Shown here piece after piece: positions 22,224 to 34,005 of a stretch of DNA of 64,000 nt. The position numbers and the translations under genes are program-made. Positions within the stretch are counted from its first letter, which is position 1. Each line of letters starts with the position of its first letter. The notes beneath the pieces were generated by a model, which was given only the letters and a program-made list of their open reading frames with translations, did not search any database and was not told the DNA's origin. The stretch comes from Panonychus citri. Lineage: Eukaryota; Arthropoda; Arachnida; Trombidiformes; Tetranychidae. The stretch lies in assembly GCF_014898815.1 (NCBI RefSeq), contig NW_026515433.1, positions 1,324,501-1,388,500 on the forward strand, written 5' to 3'.

Positions 22224-23575
22224 GAAGTTTTAACTCAATCTGATTAATTTATTCTGTTCATTCACTTTATTTATATTCTATGATAAATTAAAACTGTAAA
22301 TTGAAGAAATATCAACTTGATTTTTACGAATAAATTGCTTTTCAATGAATTAACTTTCTAAAATTTTCCGAAACAAAATATTGATGAATTTTTTGCAGTT
22401 AAAATCAATTTCAACATTTATCATTTCTAAATATTAAGATTATTTTTGTTTAAATGCTCGATTGATTTCTGCCTGCTCAAGATTCTAACTTCGATTTTCA
22501 ATCAAAATGAGACAAATTAATCATAATAAGCAATTTGATCTCTTTTTTATCATCTTCTTCATCTTAGTCTGAGAATTAGATTTTCAATTAATCAAAATGA
22601 CGAAGGACTATCAGAGTTTCTTCACAAAGCGAATTGTAATTTTCAACACCAAATTCTTGCCCCACGTTATATTTGCTCGGACGAAAATTGGACAAACGCT
22701 CTTGGTCAGAGAAATCTTGCTAATTGTTGGATTCTTTTTGATTTGGTGGGCCAACTAATTGTCGTATCGATTGGGGGCTAGTTAAAAATCGTTCATCAAA
22801 CGAGCCTTTCTCATTGATCATACAAACTGCCGATGATACATACGAGTGATCCATCATTTGATTAGCTGTGGGTCGATGTTGATATTTAATTAATTGTCTG
22901 ATAAAATCAACAGCTAATGGATCCTGACAAGATGAATATAACTTTTCATACCAAGTTAATTGGTTTGAATTTTGATCAAAAACGATAATCACTTTATTGT
23001 AATCAGGCATTTTACTTGCCCAATCAATTGGTGGTTGACCCAACGATTTAACAACCAAACATAATTGCTCAATATCAGATTCACCTTTGAATAGAGGCCA
23101 TTTAGAGTTCATTTCACTGACAATACAGCCAACTGACCACAGGTCAATTGACCAATCGTAATCATTTGACCCATACAATAGTTCAGGTGGACGATACCAA
23201 CGAGTACAAACTTGATGAGATAATAAACAATTGGTTGATTGTTGATTGGATGAAGTTGATGATGATGATAAGTAAGTTAACTGATCATCATGATTAAGAT
23301 TAAAACCTTTAGCTGGAGTCAACTGTTGATCACAATTAGCTGATTGTGGTAAAAGCCGAGCTTGACCAAAATCGGCCAATTTAAGTATTCCTGACCAATC
23401 AATCAGTAAATTACTTGGTTTCAGGTCTCGGTGAATAATTGATTGTGAATGACAATAAGATAAACCATCAAGTATCATGTAAGTGTAAATTGATCGTTGA
23501 ATATTAGTTAAATTGTATTCGTAAATCAGTGTAGTTAAATTAACTGGATACAAAGGGAAAACCATATTAATCGAT
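22203..23575 (+). repeat. Inverted segmental duplication, arm A
   Basis: From the last codons of secreted-protein copy 1, through the 500-bp intergenic stretch, to codon 87 of the CDK20-like gene, the sequence reappears reverse-complemented at 56804-58175. Similarity extends further left into the family gene but there cannot be told from general family similarity. The intergenic 22224-22719 contains nothing else recognised. Confidence 0.93.
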
Positions 23576-23883
23576 GAGCCTTGAACAAAAACATCAATCA
23601 ATGGAGTAATCTGTTAATCAAGTCACTAATTAGAAATCAACTATCAAATTTTCATCAACAATTAACTCACATGTAAATGTTTATCCAGTAATTGTAATGA
23701 TTTAATTTCCCTGATCACCGATAAAGACATTGCTTTTTTCCGTATGAAAACTCGTTTAATTGCTAACAATTTATCATCACGATCACCGCTTGGGACATAA
23801 TCAACATGCGACGATTTAATTGCTTTTAAAACTATCCCATGAGCACCAGCACTTATATTACCAATTATTTTATACTTGTCCAT
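22720..23883 (-). CDS. CDK20: CDK20/CCRK-like cyclin-dependent kinase
   Basis: Two exons, 23883-23671 and 23610-22720, with a 60-bp intron in phase 0, give 367 residues. Kinase landmarks are present: GAHGIV glycine loop (13-18), AIK lysine 43, REI glutamate 59, HRDLKPSN (131-138), DFG (151-153), TRWYRPPELLYG and DLWSVGC. The order DIEQLC ... LG-P ... MPDYNK and the C-terminal FDERFLTSPQSIRQLV match CDK20 rather than CDK7 or CDK10. CDK20 acts in cell-cycle entry and in cilium biology through ICK/MAK-type kinases. Two oddities are visible: an insertion of about 35 residues rich in Ser, Asn and Gln in the activation segment between DFG and SHQVCTRW, and Ser where the family has the T-loop Thr. 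The intact copy here is the parent of the truncated one at 56814. Confidence 0.9.
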
Positions 23884-24426
23884 TTGATTGTCAACACAAT
23901 TAAACTTAATTAAACCTTAATCACGAGAAGTGAAAGTGAACCGAACAAAAAAATTAACCTTCGAGGAAAATAAACATTGGTAGTCATTGGATACTCTGTT
24001 TTTATTTACCACTTTTCCCTTTAAATTGTAACATTTAAATATCTTGATTAATAATTAACTTGCTCTCTAGATGAAATAATTAAAGTGTCAAAAATTTTCA
24101 GACAATTAACTTAAATACAAAAAGTTTCCCTTGTTATTGATCAAAATACTGATTGATTTTGAGATTATTCAGTAGTTTGTTGTTTTTTTTGTCTAATTTA
24201 CAAATTTATTAATTACTAATCATCAATATTGATCACAATTTTTGATTCTATTGTTTGTTTAATTAAAAAATCGTTTTTCGAAATTTCATTTACTGTTTTG
24301 AATTTGGCGCCACAGGAATTTTGGTGATTTATGGTCATTTACTATTATTTTCACCATACGTCATCTGACAATTAGTTGATTGTCCTACGGATCTTAATTG
24401 TTGATCGATGATTATTTCTTAAACTA
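23884..24426. other. CDK20 upstream region
   Basis: Presumed 5' flank of the kinase gene; no element recognised. Confidence 0.4.
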
Positions 24427-24737
24427 AATCATTTTGATCTTGAAAAGTAATTAATTTAAGTTGATCATTTAATGAGTGAACAAAAAAATCAATCTCATTG
24501 AAAAAAAAATCGTTGACAAAATCTAAATAGACTCTTGAAGATTTAATTGTTTCCCTGGAAATTTAAAATTGATTGTTGGTCATTTATCTTGCGATTTAAA
24601 AGATTAGCCCTGAAAAATGAACATTTATATCAAATTGTAAATTAAATCACAAAAAATCAACAATTCTAGCCAATAATAATATCCTAATCTTCTTGATTGA
24701 TTTAATCTCATCATTGATTATAAACAATCAACCTTAC
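24427..24737 (+). repeat. Direct repeat, right copy (310 bp)
   Basis: Partner of 20891-21200, same orientation. The enclosed unit is about 3.2 kb. Confidence 0.9.
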
Positions 24738-25281
24738 AAGTAAATCAACTTAGATCCATTTAAAAGGAAACGGAAATTGATCAAAATCTAATCCGATTAA
24801 CTTTTCAAACTAACAATTAAGGTCAATCTCTATCTCTTTCCAAATGATAACAATTAAAGATACACAATGATTGAAATTGCAAATCCATGATAAGTTAATT
24901 GTGATGAAAAGATTATGTTAAAAATAACAATCGATTTAAATTAATGTTAAATTGTTAAGTTGATCGATAAGTGAATAAGGAAGAAAGTGATTAAATTAAA
25001 TTTCTAATCACGTTTGACAATTTGTTGATTGTCGAACAGCCAAGTGACGAATCAAACTAACACCATTCATCTTAATTGAGTTGTTTTTCAAAGGTTTGAT
25101 TACCTGAATTGAGTAAAACAAAAACTTGACCAATGGTCAGTGGAGTTTGAGATGTCAATCTAATTTCCATTAATGGCAGAATCTAATGAGTATGGATAAG
25201 AATTAAGTTAATCAGAAAGTAAAATATGAAGATAATAATCAGTGGAATTGAATATAAACTGAGCTTGAGGATAACAATGGT
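24738..25281. other. Unassigned AT-rich interval
   Basis: No gene or repeat recognised. Confidence 0.4.
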
Positions 25282-26308
25282 CATCAATTCAATGGGTTGA
25301 ATCATTAATCTGATTGAAGAGATGAAGAGTGAACAAAAAATGAGTAGAAGATAAAATGAATTCTGAATATTAGTATATTCATGATACATGGAGTTCATGA
25401 AGCTACTTTCATGTTAAATATCACGGAATGAGTTCCAATGGGAGTTATAATATCTAATATCTATTGTAACATGTGAACTAATGATAAGTTTTAATAAGTT
25501 TCAAAGGGATTTGGTTTATGGATGAAAATATTATTGAGAAAAAGGATTAAGGCTTGAAAATTGTTGATAATCAAATATAATCAGCGTTTGGATACTTGAA
25601 TGTAGTTAAATTGTTACTATCAAGTTACAACCACTTCCCTGTGGATTGACCTTATTTCAGTGTAACAATTGTTTGCATAATACTATTGATCATGATTATC
25701 ATTTAGGTCACAAATATCCGATCATTTTGAAACTGTTTTTCCCTTCAATGTTATTGTTCAACCTGAAAATGATAAGTAATCAAGGATCGTCGTTAAATTG
25801 GTTTCATATTATTAGAGGTAAAAACTAGTGACCACTTTAAATGGTCAATAAAAAGTGATCCATCTTATCAATCAACATTTTCGCTCTCTTACCTTAAGAC
25901 ACTGACCCAAAGGTCTTTTTCCTCTCAACTTGTTTCTCTTTTCCACTTTAGAACTTTTTTTCTCTCTCATTCTCATTCTCATTCTCAGTCTCACTCTTCC
26001 ATTTCGATTTGATTCTTGGGATGATTACAATTCTATTTTCATCCTTGCTAATAAATTCCCCTGAAATACCTGAGATACTCATGAGATAATAAGTCTCTCT
26101 CTCTCTTTCTCTTTACCTGAAGATTACTGAAGATAAATCGTCTTTCTGGTTAACAAGCAAATCGGTATAAAGAAAAGTTTTCTTGTTCTCTTCTTGTTCT
26201 GGTCATTTAATGATTGACCATTGACAGTTTCAGTTGTTTCAATTAAACGTTTACTTTTCTGTTGATTGTTTGCTTACTATTATTGCTAAACAATCAATCA
26301 AACAAATA
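25282..26308 (+). repeat. 1-kb dispersed duplicate, copy A
   Basis: Runs from ATCAATTCAATGGGTTGAAT to CAATCAATCAAACAAATA and matches 39351-40405 in the same orientation, nearly identical except for a replaced block at about 25592-25700 and a shorter (TC)n tract. Copy B lies in the last intron of the EVA-1-like gene. Confidence 0.93.
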
Positions 26309-27633
26309 GTAAGAAATAATTTAATTTCAAATTACTCTCAATGCAATAATTCAACTTTTTTGTACTAAAAACTGCAATCGATTAGCATCATTAATTTAAC
26401 GAGCTTTTTTTTTAAAAAAACACTCGAGCTTAATAACTTAATTAACTAATTTAGACAAAAAGTTAAATCATTGAACAAAATTCAAATAATGAACTCGAAT
26501 CAAATTGAAATTATATATATTGATTATTCAAGAGTAATTAGTTTCATTTTTGATTGTAGTTGAAACTATTGGAGTGAAACAAATATAATAATAATTCATG
26601 AATAATTGTGATTCCAAAAAGTTCATGAAACTTATTAAATCAGCATTTCTATTGATTATCAATGTAAAGGTTATTAATATTTAGGAAATAATTTAATCAT
26701 TGAACTTACGCAATTGCCATTTAATTATCATTGTTATGTAATAATCATGATAATTAAGTTATCACTAATCAACTCGATCTCAATTCCTTTGGGGTGAAAA
26801 AAAATTAGTAAACTTGATTTTTTTTTCATCATTAAACTAATTATGATTAATTTTGACTCTGATTGTTGATTGAATTGTAAATATTTACAATTAGAAACAT
26901 GATTGTCCCATTAACATGATTCTGTTTAATCAGAGTCTCGAAATTATTACCTAACAATCAATTTAAAGAGACTGATTCAGTTTGAATGATTTATGGATCA
27001 GATAGGAAACATTTCCAATTGAAATGAAATGTTATTTTTTTCTCGATGAATTTAAGATTATCAATCAATTGGTTGGACAAAATGGGAATTTGTATTCAAA
27101 GAGAGTGACCAGAAAACCTCGAGAATGGTCAAGATAATGATCTTATGGTCCGTAAGGTGAAAATGTTATAAACAACGTAATTGGTCAGTATTCTTATCAT
27201 TATATTATCGTTATTCAACTAAAGTCCATTTTGGTTTTATGAATTAAATTGACCATTACAAGGGAGGGTTAGGATCTTAATCTTGCCTTCCTTATGTTTC
27301 ATTATAATATCTTGATGATGGTGATTATCATCATCATAACTGAAACCACTCCACTAAATCACATCGTCGTAATCATCTCGTTTTCATATTACTCAATTAA
27401 GATTGTTTCTTTTCAATGAATTGATTGTCAAATGTAATTGTTTCTTAATTATTATGCATAGTGACCATTAATATGATAACTTTTTTTCGTATCTTGTCCA
27501 TTATCAAGCCTACTCCTTATTCATAGTATAGAGAGTGTATTATAACTGTAATGATATCAAAGGAAAAACAGTGAAGCAAAACTAATTGGAAAGAAAAGTA
27601 AGTGAGACAAAGATGATAAAGAAGAAATCTGAC

Positions 27634-27638
<5 letters not shown>
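26309..27638. other. Decayed intronic duplicate and unassigned sequence
   Basis: About 26660-26790 (ATTATCATTGTTATG ... TCACTAATCAACTC) resembles 42080-42165, an intron of the EVA-1-like gene. The rest is unassigned; counterparts of exons 3 and 4 of that gene were not found. Confidence 0.5.
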
Positions 27639-27683
<45 letters not shown>

Positions 27684-28256
27684 TGAGTGGACACGAAGAT
27701 GAATTTTCGAAATGGACAGTATGAAGGTCCAGCTAAAAGATATTATCTATTTCTAAAAGATGCAAATGTAACACGAAACTTGGCAGAAAAAGAGATAAAG
27801 AGATGATGTGGATGATGAACGTCAAGAATGAAAGAAGATGATGAAGATGAGAGAAGATAATTTAGAATAGAGAAAATGACAAAGGGAAAAACACATGGAG
27901 AAGTTTTCTTTCAGAGAGAGAGAGAGAGAAAGGAAGATGGAAAAAGAGAATCCAGAATAATTATCCTTTTCTCTCTGGTCACTGTTATATTGTTAAAACC
28001 TAAAGAAAAAAAATCGAGGTCAAGGTCAAAGCTCCATGAGGGATAACTTTTATTTTCGCGCCGAGAAAAAAACCGTTAATATAAACAATTATCTCTGCTA
28101 ACAATTATCTTTGTCTATGGTTGAAATTTGCACCAATGTGCATTTACTATATTTAAAATGATGAGCCCATAAATTATTAATTGTGCAAATGAAACAAAGT
28201 TAATTACAATCGGGTGAATATTTAACCAGTAAAAATTAACATCAACCCGAGAAAGG

Positions 28257-28307
<51 letters not shown>

Positions 28308-28880
28308 ACGAAGATGAATTTTCGAAATGGACAGTATGAAGGTCCAGCTAAAAGATATTATCTATTTCTAAAAGATGCAAATGTAACACGAAACTTGGCA
28401 GAAAAGAGATAAAGAGATGATGTGGATGATGAACGTCAAGAATGAAAGAAGATGATGAAGATGAGAAGATAATTTAGAATAGAGAAATGACAAAGGAAAA
28501 CACATGGAAGTTTTCTTTCAGAGAGAGAGAGAGAAGATGGAAAAGAGAATCCAGAATAATTATCCTTTTCTCTCTGGTCACTGTTATATTGTTAAAACCT
28601 AAAGAAAAAAAATCGAGGTCAAGGTCAAAGCTCCATGAGGGATAACTTTTATTTTCGCGCCGAGAAAAAAACCGTTAATATAAACAATTATCTCTGCTAA
28701 CAATTATCTTTGTCTATGGTTGAAATTTGCACCAATGTGCATTTACTATATTTAAAATGATGAGCCCATAAATTATTAATTGTGCAAATGAAACAAAGTT
28801 AATTACAATCGGGTGAATATTTAACCAGTAAAAATTAACATCAACCCGAGAAAGGGAGAGAAGAGAGAGAGAGAGAGTAT
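27639..28880 (+). repeat. 615-bp tandem duplication bounded by (GA)n tracts
   Basis: Three (GA)n tracts (27639-27680, about 28264-28301 and 28862-28877) separate two copies of one unit; GTGGACACGAAG occurs at 27687 and 28302, offset 615. The copies agree base for base except for short deletions in the second copy inside runs such as GAAAAAGAG, AAGGGAAAAAC and (GA)n. The leucine/serine-rich minus-strand frames here are products of the GA tracts and not genes. Confidence 0.92.
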
Positions 28881-30216
28881 CAGATGTGTTATCCTGAAAA
28901 ACTTTCACCAATAAAACTGATTGTTAATTCAACTCTGAAAAACTGTTGATTGTTATTGATTGATTGTTGATGTAAATTGTTTTCGGTTAAAAACAACAAA
29001 AATATGTAAAACCAAGAAAAACCTCAAGTCAATCATCAAATTGTCTCTGGGTGTTTACTAGACATAGAGAAGTAGAAAAAAGTTCTGAATCAACTTTTGT
29101 TCCGATTTCCAAGTTAACATCAAAAAAGACTTGGAAATTTATGAATCTTTGATGATAATCATTTCGAATACGGAAAGAAGATAAAATATGATGAATATAT
29201 AAGAAGATAAAGATCCGGATGAGGGTGATGATGATAATGATGCTGATGATGAATAGAAGGCGGAAAAGAATGAGAGAGAGAGAGAGAAAGATGGAGAAAA
29301 CTTTTCGAGTTTAAATTAACATCGGTAGATTTAATTGTATCTAAGGTTTAATCATTTTCTGTTTGATGATTTAGCCAAATAAAGTTTAATGGTTAAGTAA
29401 CTTTGACATGATATGATAATGAATCAACTGTAACATTCACTGTTAACTCCCAATCTTATCTTCACCTATCATCATCATTACCAGCATCCTCATCACTTTT
29501 ATCTTCCTCTTGAGATGATGAATCAATTAAGAGTTTACGGTTAAATAAATTTATCCAAATTTGGCGCATTTTTTTTTCTTCTAAAAATAATGATAATCAA
29601 CCAACTCGATGAAACTTTTTTACATTTGTTTCCATCGAGTTCTAATTTTAGTGTCTTAATATATCGAGACTCTAGTGTGACCTTTTTTTATGACCTGATA
29701 ATGGTCTCGAACTGTTAATTGTCCCTGATGATTTTCCCATTTATTTAGATATGAACAATTGAATTCCCGATGGTATTTATTATATTCATCCATTCATGAT
29801 GATGTTTATTATTAGTTATCATCTTTATCTTTATCATCGTTTTTAATTAATTAGACAAGAATATTATTTTCATCATTACCTCCCAATGGTGATTAAAATA
29901 ATCAACATTTGCCTCACTTTCTAGTAATCAACTTGACCCTTAATTAGATAATCATGATAAGATATTCATATGGAAATAATTAGTTGCCAAAAATTGTCAA
30001 CTGATACCTTTTGACAAGATGATCAAGATGAAAAAATTGCCGGAAACGGATATATGAAACTCCAGTGTTGTTGTAACATTTAATATTTGAGTATCTAATT
30101 TAGTAATTAGGTAAATTGTTTAGGTTGATAGTTAATTAATGTTGTTGCATGTGTTATCATTGGGAGTGACCAGGATGATGATGATGATGATGATGATGTT
30201 GATGTTGATTGTAGTG
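28881..30216. other. Unassigned, partly duplicate of EVA-1 intron 2
   Basis: About 29445-29575 (TTAACTCCCAATCTT ... CAAATTTGGCGCATTTTTT) parallels 44430-44547 in intron 2 of the EVA-1-like gene. A (GAT)n tract sits near 30177-30206. No gene seen. Confidence 0.5.
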
Positions 30217-30530
30217 ATAGTAATAATTACCTTGAGATTATCTGTTGTTTGACAGTTTGATTTAGTTTGAATTGTAAGTTGATTGATTAGGTTGGTTTGA
30301 TTACGAGTTTACGATGATTCCAATCATATTGGATTTAAAGGTGAGCTTTTATCATCATTATCATCAGGATGATATTGATGGTGATGAGGATAAAGATGGA
30401 TGTTGTTTTAAGGTCAAAGATTGAAAGCTTTATTGTTGATCCATGTGATGGTCAATACAATAGATGAATGTATTTGGTCAACAGTCTGATATTAATTGTT
30501 GACCATCGCAGGCGTGAGTTTGAAAGGTTA
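30217..30530 (-). pseudogene. Relic of EVA-1-like exon 2 (SUEL lectin half-domain)
   Basis: On the minus strand this resembles 45164-45471 from the donor-side end (plus-strand TCTGTTGTTTGACA) through GGTGAGCTTTTATCATCA to the exon start region (TTGACCATCGCAGGCGTGAG against TTGACCATCACAGGCGTGAG). The middle has drifted and the frame is broken, so it is not coding. It sits at the right end of a collinear duplicate of the EVA-1 locus that starts at 25282. Confidence 0.7.
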
Positions 30531-33500
30531 GACTGGACACTGGATAAAAACTGTTGAAAGATGATGAGGATGAAAAAGGAGGAAGATGCAATCAACTAAA
30601 AGAGTGAAAGTTAATTGAACATTGAAACTGAAATAATCATAGGAAGTGGTCAAGAGACAAACACGAAATTATATATTGGTCAGAAATCCCTTCACACTTT
30701 TGTATCTATTGACCGGTCATCTCTCTTCAAGTCAAACAATTTTATTAATACATCCATGGGTTGGTGATGGTGATAAGGAATAGGATGAAAGATGATGATG
30801 ATAATGATGATAAAATCAATTGATTGACTCATCACCAGATGATTTTCATGTTTCTCATGATGGATTATATTTAGATGAGGATAATCCCCCCGCTGTGTCC
30901 AGTCATGTCCATCGTGTAGATTAACAATCAATGGATATCATCAACCTCTCCTCTAACCTTAAACTTGCCTTTAATTTAACTTAAACCATTGATTGTGACT
31001 AATAAATTAAACAGTTTCAATCTATTATCATGATGAACCAAATTCAATTAATCAAATAACCATAAAAATCAATGAACAATTGGGAAACAGTTTGACAACA
31101 ATTAACTTTTTTCTTTGTGGTTTATTTATATATATTTTTGTCTTGATGATTAACAAATTAGCAAAAGTAAAGAAAAAAAAACTAATCATTCACCAAACTA
31201 ATTAAAAACAAAGTCACCCAACAATTGACAATAAACAATCAACAATCAACTGGATCAACACTGGATGACAGCGGATAAGTTGATTAATCAATTAAACCAA
31301 AAGGATGAATGAAAAAATAAACAATAAGTTTCATTGATTAAAAGATGATGTTAATTAAGGCTTAATTGTTTATCCCTGAGTTGCTGTCATCATGTTGATC
31401 AACATTAAGATATCACATTGGCTTTTCAAATGGAGAATGAAAAATTTATCAGAAAAGAGAAGAAAAAAAAAAGTTCTAATTCAGATTCGAACATGATAAT
31501 GATTAGAGATGAATACGTAATCATGATTAATATGAATTCGGCTGGTAGATAATTCTGATGAATGGATCAACACTGGAAGTGACTTTTTGTTCAATCGATT
31601 TTACTTGTGGTTCTTATTATGTTTCTTGTCAGAACTTTTTTTTTTACGATTTTCTATTATATTCTCTCTTTCTTTTCTTCTATTGTCTCAGGAACAAATG
31701 CTAATGGATTACATTTCTTTCGTCTTCCTCATCTTCCTCATCATCATTCCCTCGAAACAATTTACGTTAACTCATTAAATGAGGTTCGAACCTTAAAGGA
31801 ATCAAACCAAACTCGAACCATCGATATCAATGATTGATCGATTTCGCTTCTCTCCCAATCGATATCAAATACACGACTGTTTCTTTTGTTTTTCTAATCA
31901 TTATCATCATTTACCCTCAGGCCAATTATTATGTTACTAGATGATGATCTTGCTTTTCCTTCATTTATTGATATTAGAGATACAATTACACTTTTGTGTC
32001 AATATTATCTCTCTTTCTCTCTCTCTCTCTTAGTTAACATACAATACAGACGGAAACGGAAATATTGATTTTATGTTTTTTTCTTTTCTTTTTTCTTGTT
32101 TATCAGAAAAATAAAAATTGAAAACTTTTTCTCTTCGATTTTAAAGTAAAGTTCTAACCCAATTTTATGTTCTAATCTCATAATGATTCTGATGAGGATT
32201 AAGATGAAAATAAAGATGATGAACCAACTCTAACCTTTTCTAATCTTAGATAATGATACGGATTAAAAGATAAGCTGACAATCAATTTAATCATTTGGCG
32301 ATTCAATTGGTAAACAATTAGATTACAATAAAATAAGATATTCTATTAACTTTTCCGCCATTAAAGTGATTTAATTACACGAAATTCATCTTCTAATATT
32401 ATAATGAGTTAGAACTTTACTCTTTAGAATCGATAGAAAATGATATTCGAGATATTCTGAGATATTTATTCATGTTTCATGCGAATCTCAAGAAAATCTG
32501 AATAGTTCTGGATAATAATCGCTTTTAATTGAGTTAATTGTTTATTTATTGTTGAGTTATTTTCTTGGACAGTTAACAACAATTTATCTTAATCAATACA
32601 ATCTGGACTGGGGATAATTAACATTGGATAAACATCCTACTAAGATTTACAGCAATTAATTCATAATCTCTGGTTCCTTTTATTTATGTAATTACGTTTT
32701 TTTTTTTGGTAAATTGTTTATATTATTTTACGGGAAAAAAAGTAAAATTAACTAACTATTACAATCAGTAGTTAACTGTTAACTATTTACACAATTAAAA
32801 GTTAACTTGAAATCAAGAAACATATAAACAATTAATTGTGTATCAACAATTAACAATCCTCATTGGTGGTCACATTTCAAGGTTTCAAAGTGATTAACTG
32901 AGTTAACTATTTGGAAACGGGAAAAAATCAAATTGACAACAATCAAATTTGATTGTAATTCACTTGTTTAATATATTTGATTACATTTAAATTGTAATTC
33001 AACAGTAATCCGTTTCTTGGTTTTATGATAAGGTTTCCCAATTGAAATGATAATAATGATTATCAACAATTACAATGGTTGATTTAGTTTAATTGGCTTG
33101 TTATAAATTGTTAATGTTTCATTAAATTAATTTGATTTGATCCAATTTATTCAAGTTGAATTAATAAACAGTTGAAAAAGTTGTAACTGTGATTAACCAT
33201 CAATAAGCTACTTGAAATAGCAAGTAAACATATCCAACAATTAAGGTAAATTAATTTTAACAATAAATATAAAAAATTAGGATAATCATCAGTTAACTTA
33301 ATCCAGTGAATAGTGAATTAGTTTAAATGAACAAAAATCTACAACAATCAGAGTATAACAGTTTAACCAAATTCAGAAGGAGATCTTGATACATGATAAT
33401 GAGCTTAATATATTCACCATGTAAAAGATTCAGTGGAAAAGAAAGAGAAAGAAATGGAGAAAAGAAAGAGGATGAAGACAAGGATGAAAAGGAAGATATT

Positions 33501-33969
33501 ACAAGGGGATTACCTGAATATTCATATGAAATGTTAAGATAAATGCTTAAAGTACATTTCACTTGGAATGATTTATGAATATATTGGAGAGAAAATTTTT
33601 TTTTTCGAATAACAAAAATAAGGTTAAGTGCAATGAATCTTGCAAACTTAAGGATGATTATGATGATGAGGAAGACAAGGGATAAGGGTGGAAAGAGGGT
33701 AGGATGAGAGGTGGAAGATAACCAATTTGACATGAGAAGATTATTTTGATGACCCTGTAAAAGGAATGATAAAATCTTTATCAATGAGAATGAAGGAACA
33801 AGGAACATGTTGAGACATTTTTTTCTTCTTCTTCTTCCTCCATGGGTTAGATATATTTTCGAGAGAGAAAAGAAGGAAAAATTCATTGAAAACTCTTTCA
33901 ATTGAAATTCTGCAAATATCACAGGGATTCTCATGATGTTCCTAAAGATATGGATGAAGAACTGAGAAC

Positions 33970-34005
<36 letters not shown>

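Noticed and set aside
28115..28911. Two nearly identical small frames with Leu-Ser runs
   Set aside because: They arise from a duplicated segment reading through a (GA)n tract on the opposite strand; the repeated identity reflects the DNA duplication, not protein conservation.
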